Shown: positions 43,256-52,009, counted from the first letter of the stretch. The stretch is DNA of 64,000 bases from Methylacidiphilales bacterium (GCA_026225555.1 JAMFSY010000114.1:110451-174450), one strand, 5' to 3'. The notes: generated from the letters alone by a model not told the origin. Numbers and translations: made by a program.

Positions 43256-45336
43256 TGAATAAGGGATTTAGTTGGGAACAGCTTATTCGCCGGGGCAATT
43301 TGCTGTTTAGCGTCGGCATGATCGGCATCGTCTTCATCCTCGTCCTGCCTTTGCCGACCTGGATGATCGACGTCCTGCTCAGCCTAAGCATCGCGATCTC
43401 GGTTCTGATCATCATGTTGATCTCGAACATCCGCCGGCCGACCGATTTCAGCGTATTTCCGACCCTGCTTCTTTTCGTCACTCTTTTCCGCCTGGGACTT
43501 AATATCGCCACCACGCGCGCCATTCTCACCCAGGGCGATGCGGGCAGCCTGATCACCGCCTTCGGCCAGTTCGTCGTGCAGGGGAACGTGGTCATCGGCC
43601 TGGTGATTTTCATCATCCTGACGATCATCAATTTCATCGTCATCACCAAGGGCGCGGGACGGGTGGCCGAAGTATCGGCCCGATTTACCCTCGACGCCAT
43701 GCCGGGCAAGCAGATGAGCATCGACGCCGATCTCAATGCCGGAGTCATTTCTGAAAAGGACGCGCGGGATCGCCGCCGGTTCATCGAGAAAGAGGCCGAT
43801 TTCTACGGCGCCATGGATGGCGCGAGCAAATTCGTGCGCGGCGATGCTATGGCGGGAATCCTGATCACGAGCATCAATCTCGTAGGTGGATTTGTCATCG
43901 GCATCCTCCAGATGGGGCTTTCGCCCGCCGACTCCGTGCAGCGGTTTTCCCTTCTGAGCGTGGGTGACGGTTTGATCTCCCAGATCCCGGCGCTGCTGAT
44001 TTCCGCCGCAGCCGGTATCCTGGTGACCCGCTCCGGTTCCGAGGCCGGCCTCGGAGAGGACTTTATGCGTCAGTTGCTGAGCAACTCGCGGACGGTGATG
44101 ATGACCGGCGTGATGCTTTGCGCCATGGTTCTCGTGCCCGGCTTTCCCAAGCTGATCCTCCTGATCATGGGCGCGATTTTCATCGGCCTGTCACGCTTGT
44201 TGCCGAAGACCGAGGCCGAAGCACAAGCTGGCACGACCCCTTCCGGCGCGAAAACGGCGGGAGCGAAAGAAGCAGGAGGCAAGCCCGGGGAACCGGCCAC
44301 CTTCATCCCGAAGCCGGGCGAAGTGTTGACTCTGGAAATCGGGCTGGGCCTGTTGCCGCTGATCCAGGGCAACATGCAGAATCTCCTCGACCGCGTGTTG
44401 GCGTTGCGGAAAACGCTCTCCCAGGAGATGGGCGTCACCATTCCGCCGATTACGATCCGGGACCAAAGTTCCCTTGGCGCGCATCGCTATCAATTACTTT
44501 TGCGCGGGCATCCTCTCGCCCATGGCGAAGTCTTTTGCGGTCACCTGATGGCCATGGGGATGGGTAAGGGACAACGCCAGTTGCGCGGGCGCGAGACCAT
44601 TGAACCGGCCTTCGGCATGCCCGCGGTCTGGATCGTCGAGGCAGAACGGCGTGAGGCGGAGAAGGCCGGTTACGTGGTCATTGATCCGCTCACGGTCATG
44701 ATCACGCATCTCAGCGAAATGCTCAAACGTCACCTCGGCGAGATGATCTCACGCCAGGATGTGCAGGACCTCCTCAATCGCCTCAAGGAGTCCAACCAGG
44801 CGGTGGTTCAGGAGCTTGGCCAGCTTCAGATCAGCGTCGGCGTGGTGCAGCGCATTCTGCAGAATTTGTTGCGTGAAGGTGTCTCGGTGCGGGAGCTTTC
44901 CGTGATCCTGGAACGGCTCTGCGACCAATACCCCTATACGAAAAATATCGACGAACTGAGCGAGGCCTGCCGTCGCGCCCTTCACCTGGAGATCGCCCGC
45001 CAGTTGGATTCCGAGGACGAGAAACTGAAGGTTATCACTCTGCATCCCGATATCGAACAGCGGGTGATCGAAAGCGTCCGTCAGATGCCGCAGGAAGTCG
45101 TCCTCGTGCTTGATCCCGCGCTGGCCGGTCACATCCACGCGGAGTTGAAGAAGGGCATCCAGGCAATGTCCGGTTCGGGACGTCCGCCCACCCTGCTTTG
45201 CTCGCCCGCCATCCGCCTCGGGTTGAAGAAATTCTTCGAGGACAGTTTCCGGCTCCTGAAGATTTTCGCTTACAACGAAATTTCGCCCCAGCTCAAGCTT
45301 GAGCCGGTTTATACCATCGTCCCGGCGAAGGTCTGA
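43255..45336 (+). CDS. flhA: Flagellar export apparatus protein FlhA
   Basis: A 693-residue export gate protein with about eight membrane helices (1-330), including LFVTLFRLGLNIATTRAIL and the FHIPEP-type loop with KGAGRVAEVSARFTLDAMPG, DRRRFIEKEADFYGAMDGAS. The cytosolic domain (about 360-693) includes ISRQDVQDLLNRLKES and LEIARQLDSED. It starts by TGATG overlap with flhB and ends the 17-kb block. A short hairpin without T-run follows (45353-45374). Confidence 0.97.
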   Translation: MNKGFSWEQLIRRGNLLFSVGMIGIVFILVLPLPTWMIDVLLSLSIAISVLIIMLISNIRRPTDFSVFPTLLLFVTLFRLGLNIATTRAILTQGDAGSLITAFGQFVVQGNVVIGLVIFIILTIINFIVITKGAGRVAEVSARFTLDAMPGKQMSIDADLNAGVISEKDARDRRRFIEKEADFYGAMDGASKFVRGDAMAGILITSINLVGGFVIGILQMGLSPADSVQRFSLLSVGDGLISQIPALLISAAAGILVTRSGSEAGLGEDFMRQLLSNSRTVMMTGVMLCAMVLVPGFPKLILLIMGAIFIGLSRLLPKTEAEAQAGTTPSGAKTAGAKEAGGKPGEPATFIPKPGEVLTLEIGLGLLPLIQGNMQNLLDRVLALRKTLSQEMGVTIPPITIRDQSSLGAHRYQLLLRGHPLAHGEVFCGHLMAMGMGKGQRQLRGRETIEPAFGMPAVWIVEAERREAEKAGYVVIDPLTVMITHLSEMLKRHLGEMISRQDVQDLLNRLKESNQAVVQELGQLQISVGVVQRILQNLLREGVSVRELSVILERLCDQYPYTKNIDELSEACRRALHLEIARQLDSEDEKLKVITLHPDIEQRVIESVRQMPQEVVLVLDPALAGHIHAELKKGIQAMSGSGRPPTLLCSPAIRLGLKKFFEDSFRLLKIFAYNEISPQLKLEPVYTIVPAKV

Positions 45337-45481
45337 GCGAACGCCCGACGTCTCACGCAGGATTCTTTGCGTGAACAAACAGGGCTCTTCTCATTTCTGG
45401 GAACATCTTTTCCCTTCGTTCTCATTCCGCCGATTTTTTCTTCAGGCGAAAATGCCCCTTTTTATTTTTGCGATGGAGTTA

Positions 45482-45507
45482 TTTTCCAACGCCAATTTTC
45501 GAAACGG
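45482..45507 (+). promoter_or_regulatory. Putative activator site shared with the flgB region
   Basis: TTTTCCAA at 45482 and AATTTTCGAAACGG at 45494-45507 repeat the TTTTCCAA and AATTTCCGAAACGG pair found upstream of flgB. The site lies about 110 bp before a sigma-54-like element. The surrounding 45337-45648 stretch (312 bp) has no gene. Confidence 0.38.
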
Positions 45508-45578
45508 AAAAAAATTCTTTTTTGGCAGGCGTCAAAAGATTTCTCAATAAGAGATGGGGAACGCAAGTCGTTGATGTG

Positions 45579-45600
45579 ATGTCGGATACATATCCGACAT
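45579..45600. promoter_or_regulatory. 22-bp palindrome, possible operator
   Basis: ATGTCGGATA and TATCCGACAT are perfect reverse complements separated by CA. The site is centred about 30 bp upstream of the sigma-54-like -24 element. A dimeric DNA-binding protein is likely; which one is unknown. Too short a loop for a stable terminator, and no T-run. Confidence 0.5.
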
Positions 45601-45618
45601 GGCGTTGGCATCCGGCAT

Positions 45619-45634
45619 TGGTACCACCAGTGCT
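45619..45634 (+). promoter_or_regulatory. Putative sigma-54 promoter of the fliA-mot-flg block
   Basis: TGGTACCACCAGTGCT: GG (45620-45621) and GC (45632-45633) are exactly 10 nt apart, and the -12 box GTGC is the same as at flgB. The -24 half matches less well. The predicted start is about 45645, four bases before ATG 45649, leaving AAGGAG outside the message. Confidence 0.38.
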
Positions 45635-45648
45635 TAAGGAGAGATGCC

Positions 45649-45918
45649 ATGAAAACAAAAGTCCCTCCCTTCATCCTGAAACTCTCTTTCCTCTCGGCTC
45701 TAACCGGTGGATTGATCGGGGTGCTCATCGGTTGGAACAACGGTGATGAGCTGGGTTGGTCTCTGTTGCGTGGCGCGGTGCTGCTTCTGGTGTTCGGAAG
45801 CGTGACGCGTTGGTTGCTGGCGAATATGGCCAAGGCGTGGCTGGAAAGTCGCCTGGAGTCCTTGCAAGTAAAGGTCTCCAAAACCCCGGAAAAACGTCCC
45901 GCTGCTCGCGTGGGCTAA
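45649..45918 (+). CDS. Small two-helix membrane protein
   Basis: An 89-residue protein with AAGGAG before ATG 45649. Two hydrophobic helices (LSFLSALTGGLIGVLIGW; LLRGAVLLLVFGSVTRWLLA) and a basic C-terminus. No family recognised. It leads the second flagellar block 27 bp before fliA, where flhF/flhG would often stand. Confidence 0.65.
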   Translation: MKTKVPPFILKLSFLSALTGGLIGVLIGWNNGDELGWSLLRGAVLLLVFGSVTRWLLANMAKAWLESRLESLQVKVSKTPEKRPAARVG

Positions 45919-45945
45919 CAAAAAAATTAACAAAAAAAGGTTATC

Positions 45946-46719
45946 ATGATCGCACTATTACAGGAACAGCCGCAGGAAATGACGACCGATGTCGTCGCCT
46001 TCAATGAAGGGACAGACCGTGAGGAAAAAATCCAGGGTCTTCTCTTTTTGGTTCAACACATCGCGGGACGCCTGGTCGCCCGGCTTCCCTCACACATCTC
46101 GAAAGAGGACCTAGTCAGCGCCGGCGTCGTCGGTCTGATCGACGCGGTGGATCGCTACAACGGAGCGAAGGGTTGCAGCCTCAAGACCTACAGCAGCCTG
46201 CGAATTCACGGTGCCATGGTGGATGAATTGCGCAGCCAGGATTGGATTCCCCGCACGGTGCATCGCGACGAAAAGATTTACGATCGGGCGGCGGAAAAAC
46301 TGAGCCAGCAGTTCGGCCGCGAGGCTTCCACGGAGGAAATCCGGCAAGAGCTTGGCATGACGCCCCAGGCGTTCCAGCTCTTCGCGGAACGGACGCAGAC
46401 CATCACCACGTTTTCGCTCAATGAATCCTGCTCCGACGAGGATGGCAACGCCATCGACCGCGGCGAGATCATGCCCAACCCCGATGCGCCCACGCCTTTC
46501 GATGAAGTGGTGCGGGAGGAAGACCGGGCCATGTTGCGCGAGGAATTAAACCGCCTGCCCCGGGCCGAGAAGCTCGTGCTGTCGCTTTACTATATGGAGG
46601 ACCTTCGCCTGAAGGAGATCGCGCAGATTCTCGAAGTCAGCGAATCGCGGGTCTCCCAAATTCACACCGAGGCGCTGAAACGCCTGAACGCTTCCATGCG
46701 CAAAGCACGGAACAGCTAA
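45946..46719 (+). CDS. fliA: Flagellar sigma factor FliA (sigma-28)
   Basis: A 257-residue sigma-70-family factor of the FliA/WhiG type: region 2 DLVSAGVVGLIDAVDRYNG and YSSLRIHGAMVDELRSQDW, region 3, then region 4 with VLSLYYMEDLRLKEIAQILE and VSESRVSQIHTEALKRL. It should read the TAAx-N15-xCCGATAx promoters seen across the window and be inhibited by FlgM at 27441. It is followed 12 bp later by motA. Confidence 0.96.
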   Translation: MIALLQEQPQEMTTDVVAFNEGTDREEKIQGLLFLVQHIAGRLVARLPSHISKEDLVSAGVVGLIDAVDRYNGAKGCSLKTYSSLRIHGAMVDELRSQDWIPRTVHRDEKIYDRAAEKLSQQFGREASTEEIRQELGMTPQAFQLFAERTQTITTFSLNESCSDEDGNAIDRGEIMPNPDAPTPFDEVVREEDRAMLREELNRLPRAEKLVLSLYYMEDLRLKEIAQILEVSESRVSQIHTEALKRLNASMRKARNS

Positions 46720-46731
46720 GGAAATCTCGTT

Positions 46732-47589
46732 ATGTTAATCCTACTAGGCTGGGTCATCGTCACGGTCGCTCTCCTGGGTGGGTTCACCTATTCGGGAGGG
46801 AAGCCGGCCACGCTGTTCGTGACCGGCGAATATATCATCATCCTGGGAATCTTCTTCGGCTACATCATTGCCTCTTCCAGCGGTGCAGTGCTGAAGATGA
46901 TGCTCAAGTCGATCGTCATCGCCCTCAAAGGGTCGCCTTATACCCAGAAGCGGTATGTGGAGCTGATTCAGGCGATCTACCAAGTCCTGGTCCTGGCGCG
47001 GGAAAAAGGGGTGATCGGCCTGGAGGAACACATTCTTCAACCGCAAACCAGTTCGATTTTCGCCAAATACCCGAGCTTCCTCAAGGATCACCACGCTGTT
47101 CATTTCCTGCAGGATACTTTTCGCCCACTCCTGGATGGGAAGGTCAAGCCGGAGGAGTTATCGCGCTCGGTCGAGGCCCAACTCGATAATTTCTATTCCA
47201 TGCACTCCCAGCCGGTGGCTGTCCTGACCAAGGCGTCCGACGCGCTTCCGGGCATCGGCATCGTTGCCGCGGTGCTGGGCATCGTCATTACCATGGCGAG
47301 CATCGCCGGAGAGAAGACCGAGATCGGGGAGAAAGTGGCCCACGCTCTGGTGGGGACTTTCCTCGGCCTGCTCCTGAGTTACGGTTTTGCACAACCGCTG
47401 GTCAATCGGATCGAGACCATCCACGAGGAGGAGCTCAGTTACCTCGCGGTGATCGGGCGCATGGTCATCAGTTATTCGATGGGAGCTCCGCCCATGGCGG
47501 CGGCGGAAGCGGGGCGCATCACGATGCCGGTCCACCATCAACCGAGCTGCGACGATCTCGAAGCTCTGTTGAAAAAAGGCAACGCGTAG
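46732..47589 (+). CDS. motA: Flagellar stator protein MotA
   Basis: A 285-residue proton-type stator subunit. R90 and E98 (LAREKGVIGLEEHI) and prolines P173 (ALPGIGIVAAVLG) and P222 (FAQPLV) stand at the same positions as the functional residues known from E. coli MotA. Four membrane helices are present. It interacts with FliG and MotB. Confidence 0.96.
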   Translation: MLILLGWVIVTVALLGGFTYSGGKPATLFVTGEYIIILGIFFGYIIASSSGAVLKMMLKSIVIALKGSPYTQKRYVELIQAIYQVLVLAREKGVIGLEEHILQPQTSSIFAKYPSFLKDHHAVHFLQDTFRPLLDGKVKPEELSRSVEAQLDNFYSMHSQPVAVLTKASDALPGIGIVAAVLGIVITMASIAGEKTEIGEKVAHALVGTFLGLLLSYGFAQPLVNRIETIHEEELSYLAVIGRMVISYSMGAPPMAAAEAGRITMPVHHQPSCDDLEALLKKGNA

Positions 47590-47610
47590 AACCTCTCATC
47601 CGAGAATCTT

Positions 47611-48375
47611 ATGGGTCGTAATAATCGTCGCGGTGGGGGAGGGGGGCATCACGGTGGCGCCTGGAAAGTCGCGTACGCCGACTTCGTGACCTCAATGATG
47701 GCCCTCTTTCTTGTCCTGTGGCTTGTCGGTTCCGATCAGGAAATCAAGCTTGCGGTGCAGCGCTATTTTCGCGGAGAGGTCAACCAGCAGGGTAAATCGG
47801 GAGCGCACGAGAATTCCAAGCTAGAGCCTTTCCAGACTCGAATTCGTGACAAGGTCAGTCGCAATCTCGTGGAGCAGGAGGACATGAAGCGCGAGTTGGA
47901 GAAACTCCGCCAGCAGCTTAACAATAGCAGCCAGGCCGGGGATGACTTGATCCGTTATGAATTCATCGCCGATGGCGTGAGGATTACGGTGATCGATAGC
48001 TCCTCCCGGCCGTTTTTCGATCCCGGAACGTCGCACTTGACCGCCTACGGGGAGTGGGTTCTCAAAACCACCGCATGGTTTCTGGATCGCTTCCCCTTCC
48101 AACTGGAGGTCGAGGGCCATACGCAAAAAGGCGCCGAGGCCGCTCCGGATTCAGGTGGAGGGTGGGATCTCTCCACAACCCGGGCCGTTGCCGCGCGGGA
48201 CCTTTTGCAGAGCTCGGGCCTGGAGGAAGAACGTTTCTGGCGGGTGGTCGGCTATGCCGATCGCATTCCCCTGGATGGCGTCACTCCCGAGGCGGAAGAG
48301 AACCGGCGCATCACCATCGTAGCCCATCTTAAACCTGACGAAGCCGAAAAAATTACCCAAGGAGACACCCCATGA
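47611..48375 (+). CDS. motB: Flagellar stator protein MotB
   Basis: A 254-residue protein with a glycine-rich start, one membrane helix containing the ion-binding aspartate D24 (AYADFVTSMMALFLVLWL), a coiled coil, and a C-terminal OmpA-like peptidoglycan-binding domain (about 120-245, VEGHTQKGAEA; EENRRITIVA). It overlaps the next small gene by ATGA. Confidence 0.95.
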   Translation: MGRNNRRGGGGGHHGGAWKVAYADFVTSMMALFLVLWLVGSDQEIKLAVQRYFRGEVNQQGKSGAHENSKLEPFQTRIRDKVSRNLVEQEDMKRELEKLRQQLNNSSQAGDDLIRYEFIADGVRITVIDSSSRPFFDPGTSHLTAYGEWVLKTTAWFLDRFPFQLEVEGHTQKGAEAAPDSGGGWDLSTTRAVAARDLLQSSGLEEERFWRVVGYADRIPLDGVTPEAEENRRITIVAHLKPDEAEKITQGDTP

Positions 48376-48662
48376 AAACCACCTATCCCGTCCGAATCCA
48401 TGAATCGATTTTTCCCCAAGGCTCGTCCGCCCAGCCGGTGCGCCTGATCAAGGCGGCGCAGGCTGGACGTTTGATTCAGGCCAACGGCCACGCTCATGTC
48501 GAGACTCAGGCCGGCCCGTGCTTGCCCAAGGACGCGCAGATTCGTCTGCTTGGCTCCGGGCCGGGCTATAGCGATATGGAGGTTCATTGTGGTTGCGGTG
48601 AGACCGTTCAGGTTCGCTGTTGGCAGTCTCCCGCCGTCGCGGAAATGGAGCGGTCCAAGTGA
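48372..48662 (+). CDS. Small cysteine-containing protein, unknown
   Basis: A 96-residue soluble protein overlapping the motB stop by ATGA. Its C-terminal part has HCGCGETVQVRCW, three cysteines and a histidine that could bind metal or form disulfides. The start MKTTYPVRIHESIF and AAQAGRLIQANGHAHVE are not recognised. It is coupled to the next gene by GTGA, so it is probably translated. Confidence 0.55.
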   Translation: MKTTYPVRIHESIFPQGSSAQPVRLIKAAQAGRLIQANGHAHVETQAGPCLPKDAQIRLLGSGPGYSDMEVHCGCGETVQVRCWQSPAVAEMERSK

Positions 48663-48805
48663 ATAAAATTCCGTCGCTTCGGATTATTATTCCGGAGACA
48701 TCCACCAAGGTAACGATTGAGCCGCTGGATCTCAGAGGAGAAGTGAAAATCAGCGGAAAAAAATGGTCATGGCATGAGGCATGCAAGGAAGAGGTCAGAC
48801 CATGA
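48659..48805 (+). CDS. 48-residue small protein coupled to flgF
   Basis: It starts at GTG 48659 overlapping the upstream stop (GTGA), and its stop overlaps flgF ATG 48802 (ATGA). The 48-residue product has TKVTIEPLDLRGEVKISGKK and ends WSWHEACKEEVRP. Double coupling is good evidence of translation. No family recognised; it might serve mainly to couple translation from motB to flgF. Confidence 0.55.
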   Translation: MNKIPSLRIIIPETSTKVTIEPLDLRGEVKISGKKWSWHEACKEEVRP

Positions 48806-49563
48806 ATATCGGATTATATAGCGGCGCGGCGGGAATGCGCGTGGGGCAGGATTATCAGGATCTCATCTCCGAGAATCTCTCCCTGCAAACCGTGCCCGGC
48901 TATCGCCAATCGCTTCCCGTTTTTTCCACAGTTGTGCCGGCCGCCACGGCCGGGGCCCCGACCTCCGCAGGCGGAAACGCCGCTTCGGTTAAAATGACCC
49001 GGGTCACTGATTTCTCCCAAGGCCCGGTGCAGCCCTCCGGCAGCCCCTATCATCTCGCCATCCAAGGGCAGAGTTTCTTCGAGGTGCGCGAAGCGGACGG
49101 TAAGTCAGGCTATACCCGCAACGGGGAATTCAGTCTGTCTCCCCAAGGCCAATTGCGCACCACGGACGGCGCGACGGTCCTGGGAGCCGGCGGATCGCCG
49201 GTCACCATCGATACGAGCAAGTCGTCCGCGATTTCCATCGGGCCGGACGGGACCATCTCGGCCGATGGAACCGTCCAGGGCAAACTGGAGCTAGCCCATT
49301 TCGATAATCCTTCCACGACTCTTCAGTCGCGGGCCTTTGGCCGCTTTGCGGCGGTGACTCCCGGCGCGGCGCAGGTCGGAATCGCTCCTGGAGATAAAGT
49401 TTTGCAGGGCTGTCTCGAGCAGAGCAACGGCAACCCCGTGCAGCAAATGTCCAGCATGATCCAGGCAGTCCGTCTTTACGAAGCGAATCAAAAATCGATT
49501 CAGGCAGTCGATGATTCGCAGAACCAACTCATCACCACTTTGGGGGGCCATCCGCAAGGGTGA
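48802..49563 (+). CDS. flgF: Flagellar rod protein FlgF
   Basis: A 253-residue rod-family protein starting at ATG 48802, coupled to the small ORF before it. It has LYSGAAGMRVGQDYQDLISE, HLAIQGQSFFEV, YTRNGEFSLSPQGQLRTTDG and a C-terminal helix MSSMIQAVRLYEANQKSIQA. The N-terminal motif lacks the usual NIANxxT form (NLSLQTVPGYR), but order before flgG fits FlgF. Confidence 0.9.
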   Translation: MNIGLYSGAAGMRVGQDYQDLISENLSLQTVPGYRQSLPVFSTVVPAATAGAPTSAGGNAASVKMTRVTDFSQGPVQPSGSPYHLAIQGQSFFEVREADGKSGYTRNGEFSLSPQGQLRTTDGATVLGAGGSPVTIDTSKSSAISIGPDGTISADGTVQGKLELAHFDNPSTTLQSRAFGRFAAVTPGAAQVGIAPGDKVLQGCLEQSNGNPVQQMSSMIQAVRLYEANQKSIQAVDDSQNQLITTLGGHPQG

Positions 49564-49601
49564 AGTCCTCCGCACGTTTAAGAAAAAAAGGAAAAACACT
49601 T

Positions 49602-50387
49602 ATGATTCGAGCTCTTTGGACATCCGCCAGCGGCATGGAGGCGCAGCAAATGAATCTGGACGTCATCGCCAATAATTTGGCCAACGTCAATACGCCTGGT
49701 TTCAAGAAATCGAACGTCCAGTTCCAGGAAATGATGTACGACACCGAGAAGGCGCCGGGCGCGAGCACGTCCGATTCGACGACGGGTCCGTCGGGGATCC
49801 AGGTCGGTTACGGGGCCAAACCTGTGGCGACCGTGCGCAATTTCTCCCAGGGCAATATTCAAAGCAGCGGCAACCCGCTGGACGTGGCAATTCAGGGCAA
49901 GGGCTTCTATAAGGTCGAACTTCCCGACGGCACTTTTGCCTATTCGCGAGACGGTTCCTTCGTGGTAAATGCCGACGGCCAGATGGTGACCAACCAGGGT
50001 TACAAAGTTTCCGGCGTCGGCCAGGTCGATCCAAAAGCCACCGACATCGCCATCGGTTCCGACGGCGCGATTTCCGCCACGGTCAACAATGTGGCAGTGA
50101 AAATCAGCCCGATCACGCTGACCGATTTTCCCAATCCCGAGGGACTCAAAAGCCTCGGCGATAATCTCTATCAGGAAACAGGCGCCTCCGGCAACGCGGT
50201 TGACGGCCAGATTCCCGGGCAGAATGGCATGGGCACGCTCGCGCAGGGTTATATCGAAACGTCGAACGTCCAGGTCGTGGAGGAAATGGTTCAGATGATT
50301 CAGGCTCAGCGGGCGTATGAAATCAATTCCAAGGCGATCCAGGCTTCGGATGACATGTTGGGCATGGCCAATAATCTGCGGCACTAA
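49602..50387 (+). CDS. flgG: Flagellar distal rod protein FlgG
   Basis: A 261-residue rod protein, start ATG 49602 after AAAGGAAAA. MIRALWTSASGMEAQQMNLD, VIANNLANVNTPGFKKS, LDVAIQGKGFYKV and the end VEEMVQMIQAQRAYEINSKA are textbook FlgG. Confidence 0.97.
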   Translation: MIRALWTSASGMEAQQMNLDVIANNLANVNTPGFKKSNVQFQEMMYDTEKAPGASTSDSTTGPSGIQVGYGAKPVATVRNFSQGNIQSSGNPLDVAIQGKGFYKVELPDGTFAYSRDGSFVVNADGQMVTNQGYKVSGVGQVDPKATDIAIGSDGAISATVNNVAVKISPITLTDFPNPEGLKSLGDNLYQETGASGNAVDGQIPGQNGMGTLAQGYIETSNVQVVEEMVQMIQAQRAYEINSKAIQASDDMLGMANNLRH

Positions 50388-50399
50388 CCGGAGTAACCG

Positions 50400-51344
50400 A
50401 TGAAATTCATTTCGCTTTTTTTCGCATGGGCCGGACTGGGATTTCTCTCGACTCAAGTCCATGCCGTTGTCCTGGAGTTGAAAGATCAGGTCACCATTGC
50501 CAGCCCCAATCTCGCGCTGAATGACTTGCTGCAATCCTCGCAGGGATTAACGGCTGACGACCTCAATACCGTGGTTGCCGTCGCTCCTTCGCTCGGAAAA
50601 ACCGAAGCCTGGACGCGGGCGCGTCTCGAAGCGGTGCTGCCCGATTCGATCAAGAACCAGCCCTATGAGTGGAGTGGCGCAGATTCTTGCCAGGTTAATA
50701 GGCCCGCCGTGCGTTATGATGAATCGGGAGTCCGCCAGATCATCACCGCAGAGTTGGAACGTCAGCTGCCGCCGCAAAGCCGTTTTGCGATCCTCGAAAT
50801 ACCGGAACTAAAACCCTTCCTGATCCCGGACGGAATCGTGGACGCTCGGGCCGAACTTGCTCCCGGTTCCCTGCGCAACGAGTGGGGTCAGGCCACGTTG
50901 AAATTTAGCGTGGAGGGTCAACTCGCGGTTACGCAGAACATCCGCTTCCATTGGTCTTACACCTGCCAGGTGTGGCAGGTGATCAGCCCGGTGCCTAATG
51001 GAGAGGCGCTCAATACGAGCACGTTCCAGCAAGTTGAGATCAATGTCCTGAAACTTCCTGGCTCCCTCTTGCCGACCATCGATTTTCCCGATGGCAAAAT
51101 CGCGGCTCGCGCCTTGCCCGAAGGTAAAATTCTCATGGGCAACGACTGGATCGAGCCCTTGCTCGTAGCGCGGAATGATCTGGTCGCCATTCACTACGAA
51201 CATCACGGCGTCTCCATCACGGTGGCGGCTCGGGCCCTGAGCAACGGCATGCGTGATCAGGTCATTCAGGTGCAGAATCTCAGTTCGCGAAAAATCTTCA
51301 ACGCCCGTGTGGTGGACGAAAGGACCTTGGTTTATGACGAATAA
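50400..51344 (+). CDS. flgA: P-ring assembly chaperone FlgA
   Basis: A 314-residue secreted protein with a signal peptide (ISLFFAWAGLGFLSTQVHA). The C-terminal SAF-like region (about 190-314) has IDFPDGKIAARALPEGKILM, VALHYE-like VAIHYEHHGVSITVAARALS and ends IQVQNLSSRKIFNARVVDER. This end pattern (VRNxxSxKxxxAxV) is typical of FlgA. It overlaps flgH by 11 bp. Confidence 0.9.
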   Translation: MKFISLFFAWAGLGFLSTQVHAVVLELKDQVTIASPNLALNDLLQSSQGLTADDLNTVVAVAPSLGKTEAWTRARLEAVLPDSIKNQPYEWSGADSCQVNRPAVRYDESGVRQIITAELERQLPPQSRFAILEIPELKPFLIPDGIVDARAELAPGSLRNEWGQATLKFSVEGQLAVTQNIRFHWSYTCQVWQVISPVPNGEALNTSTFQQVEINVLKLPGSLLPTIDFPDGKIAARALPEGKILMGNDWIEPLLVARNDLVAIHYEHHGVSITVAARALSNGMRDQVIQVQNLSSRKIFNARVVDERTLVYDE

Positions 51345-51996
51345 TTGCTTTTTAATCGCGGGCTTCGCCTTCGGTTCCACGCTTGCAGTTTGCGCGGACC
51401 CGGCGACGGCTCCCGTAGGCTCCGTGTGGGGACATACCTGCGCAGCATCAACGGGAACAGGATCTCTGTATGGAGACTCAACCGCTCACGACGTCGGGGA
51501 TCTCGTCACGATTGTAGTGTCGCTGCAGAACCAGATCACGAAGGACCAGAACACGACCACGGGCAAGGACACGGCGGTGAATGGTACGATCAATTCGCTG
51601 ATCTATCCGGTTTCTGGCACGAACAATGGCTGGGATTTCTATACGGCCCACGGTCTTGCTCCCACCACGTCGTGGAATAGCAGCCAGTCGTTTAAGGGCG
51701 GCGGCACGATCAACAATCAGGAAACCGTTTCCACCACCATCCAGGCGCGCATTGTCGATATCGAGCCCAATGGCGTCATGCGCATTGAAGCCACGAGACT
51801 CTCCAAAGCCGGCGAGGAAGATACCAGCACCTTCCTGACCGGGTTCGTGCGGGCCGAGGATCTCAGCTCGGCAAATTCGGTGAGTTCCAGCCGCGTGGCC
51901 GATTTGCAGATCATCCAGAAGGGCAAGGGCACCATTTCCAATAATCAGCGCAAGGGCTGGCTGACCAAACTCTATGAATTCATCCAACCATTTTAG
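51334..51996 (+). CDS. flgH: Flagellar L-ring protein FlgH
   Basis: A 220-residue protein starting at ATG 51334 inside the end of flgA. A signal sequence precedes C24 in LAVC, which resembles but does not match a canonical lipobox because valine is at -1. The mature part has SLYGDSTAHDVGDLVTIVVS, FKGGGTINNQETVSTTIQAR and the late AEDLSSANSVSSSRVADLQI, all FlgH. It builds the outer-membrane L ring, proof of a diderm envelope. Confidence 0.94.
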   Translation: MTNNCFLIAGFAFGSTLAVCADPATAPVGSVWGHTCAASTGTGSLYGDSTAHDVGDLVTIVVSLQNQITKDQNTTTGKDTAVNGTINSLIYPVSGTNNGWDFYTAHGLAPTTSWNSSQSFKGGGTINNQETVSTTIQARIVDIEPNGVMRIEATRLSKAGEEDTSTFLTGFVRAEDLSSANSVSSSRVADLQIIQKGKGTISNNQRKGWLTKLYEFIQPF

Positions 51997-52009
51997 TCGT
52001 GTCGGGCGG

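Noticed and set aside
45353-45374. Hairpin TCACGCA/TGCGTGA after flhA as terminator
   Set aside because: Seven-bp stem with no T-run; too weak to call.
45429-45436. GCCGATTT in the region after flhA
   Set aside because: Partial -10 match without -35 and more than 200 bp from the next gene.
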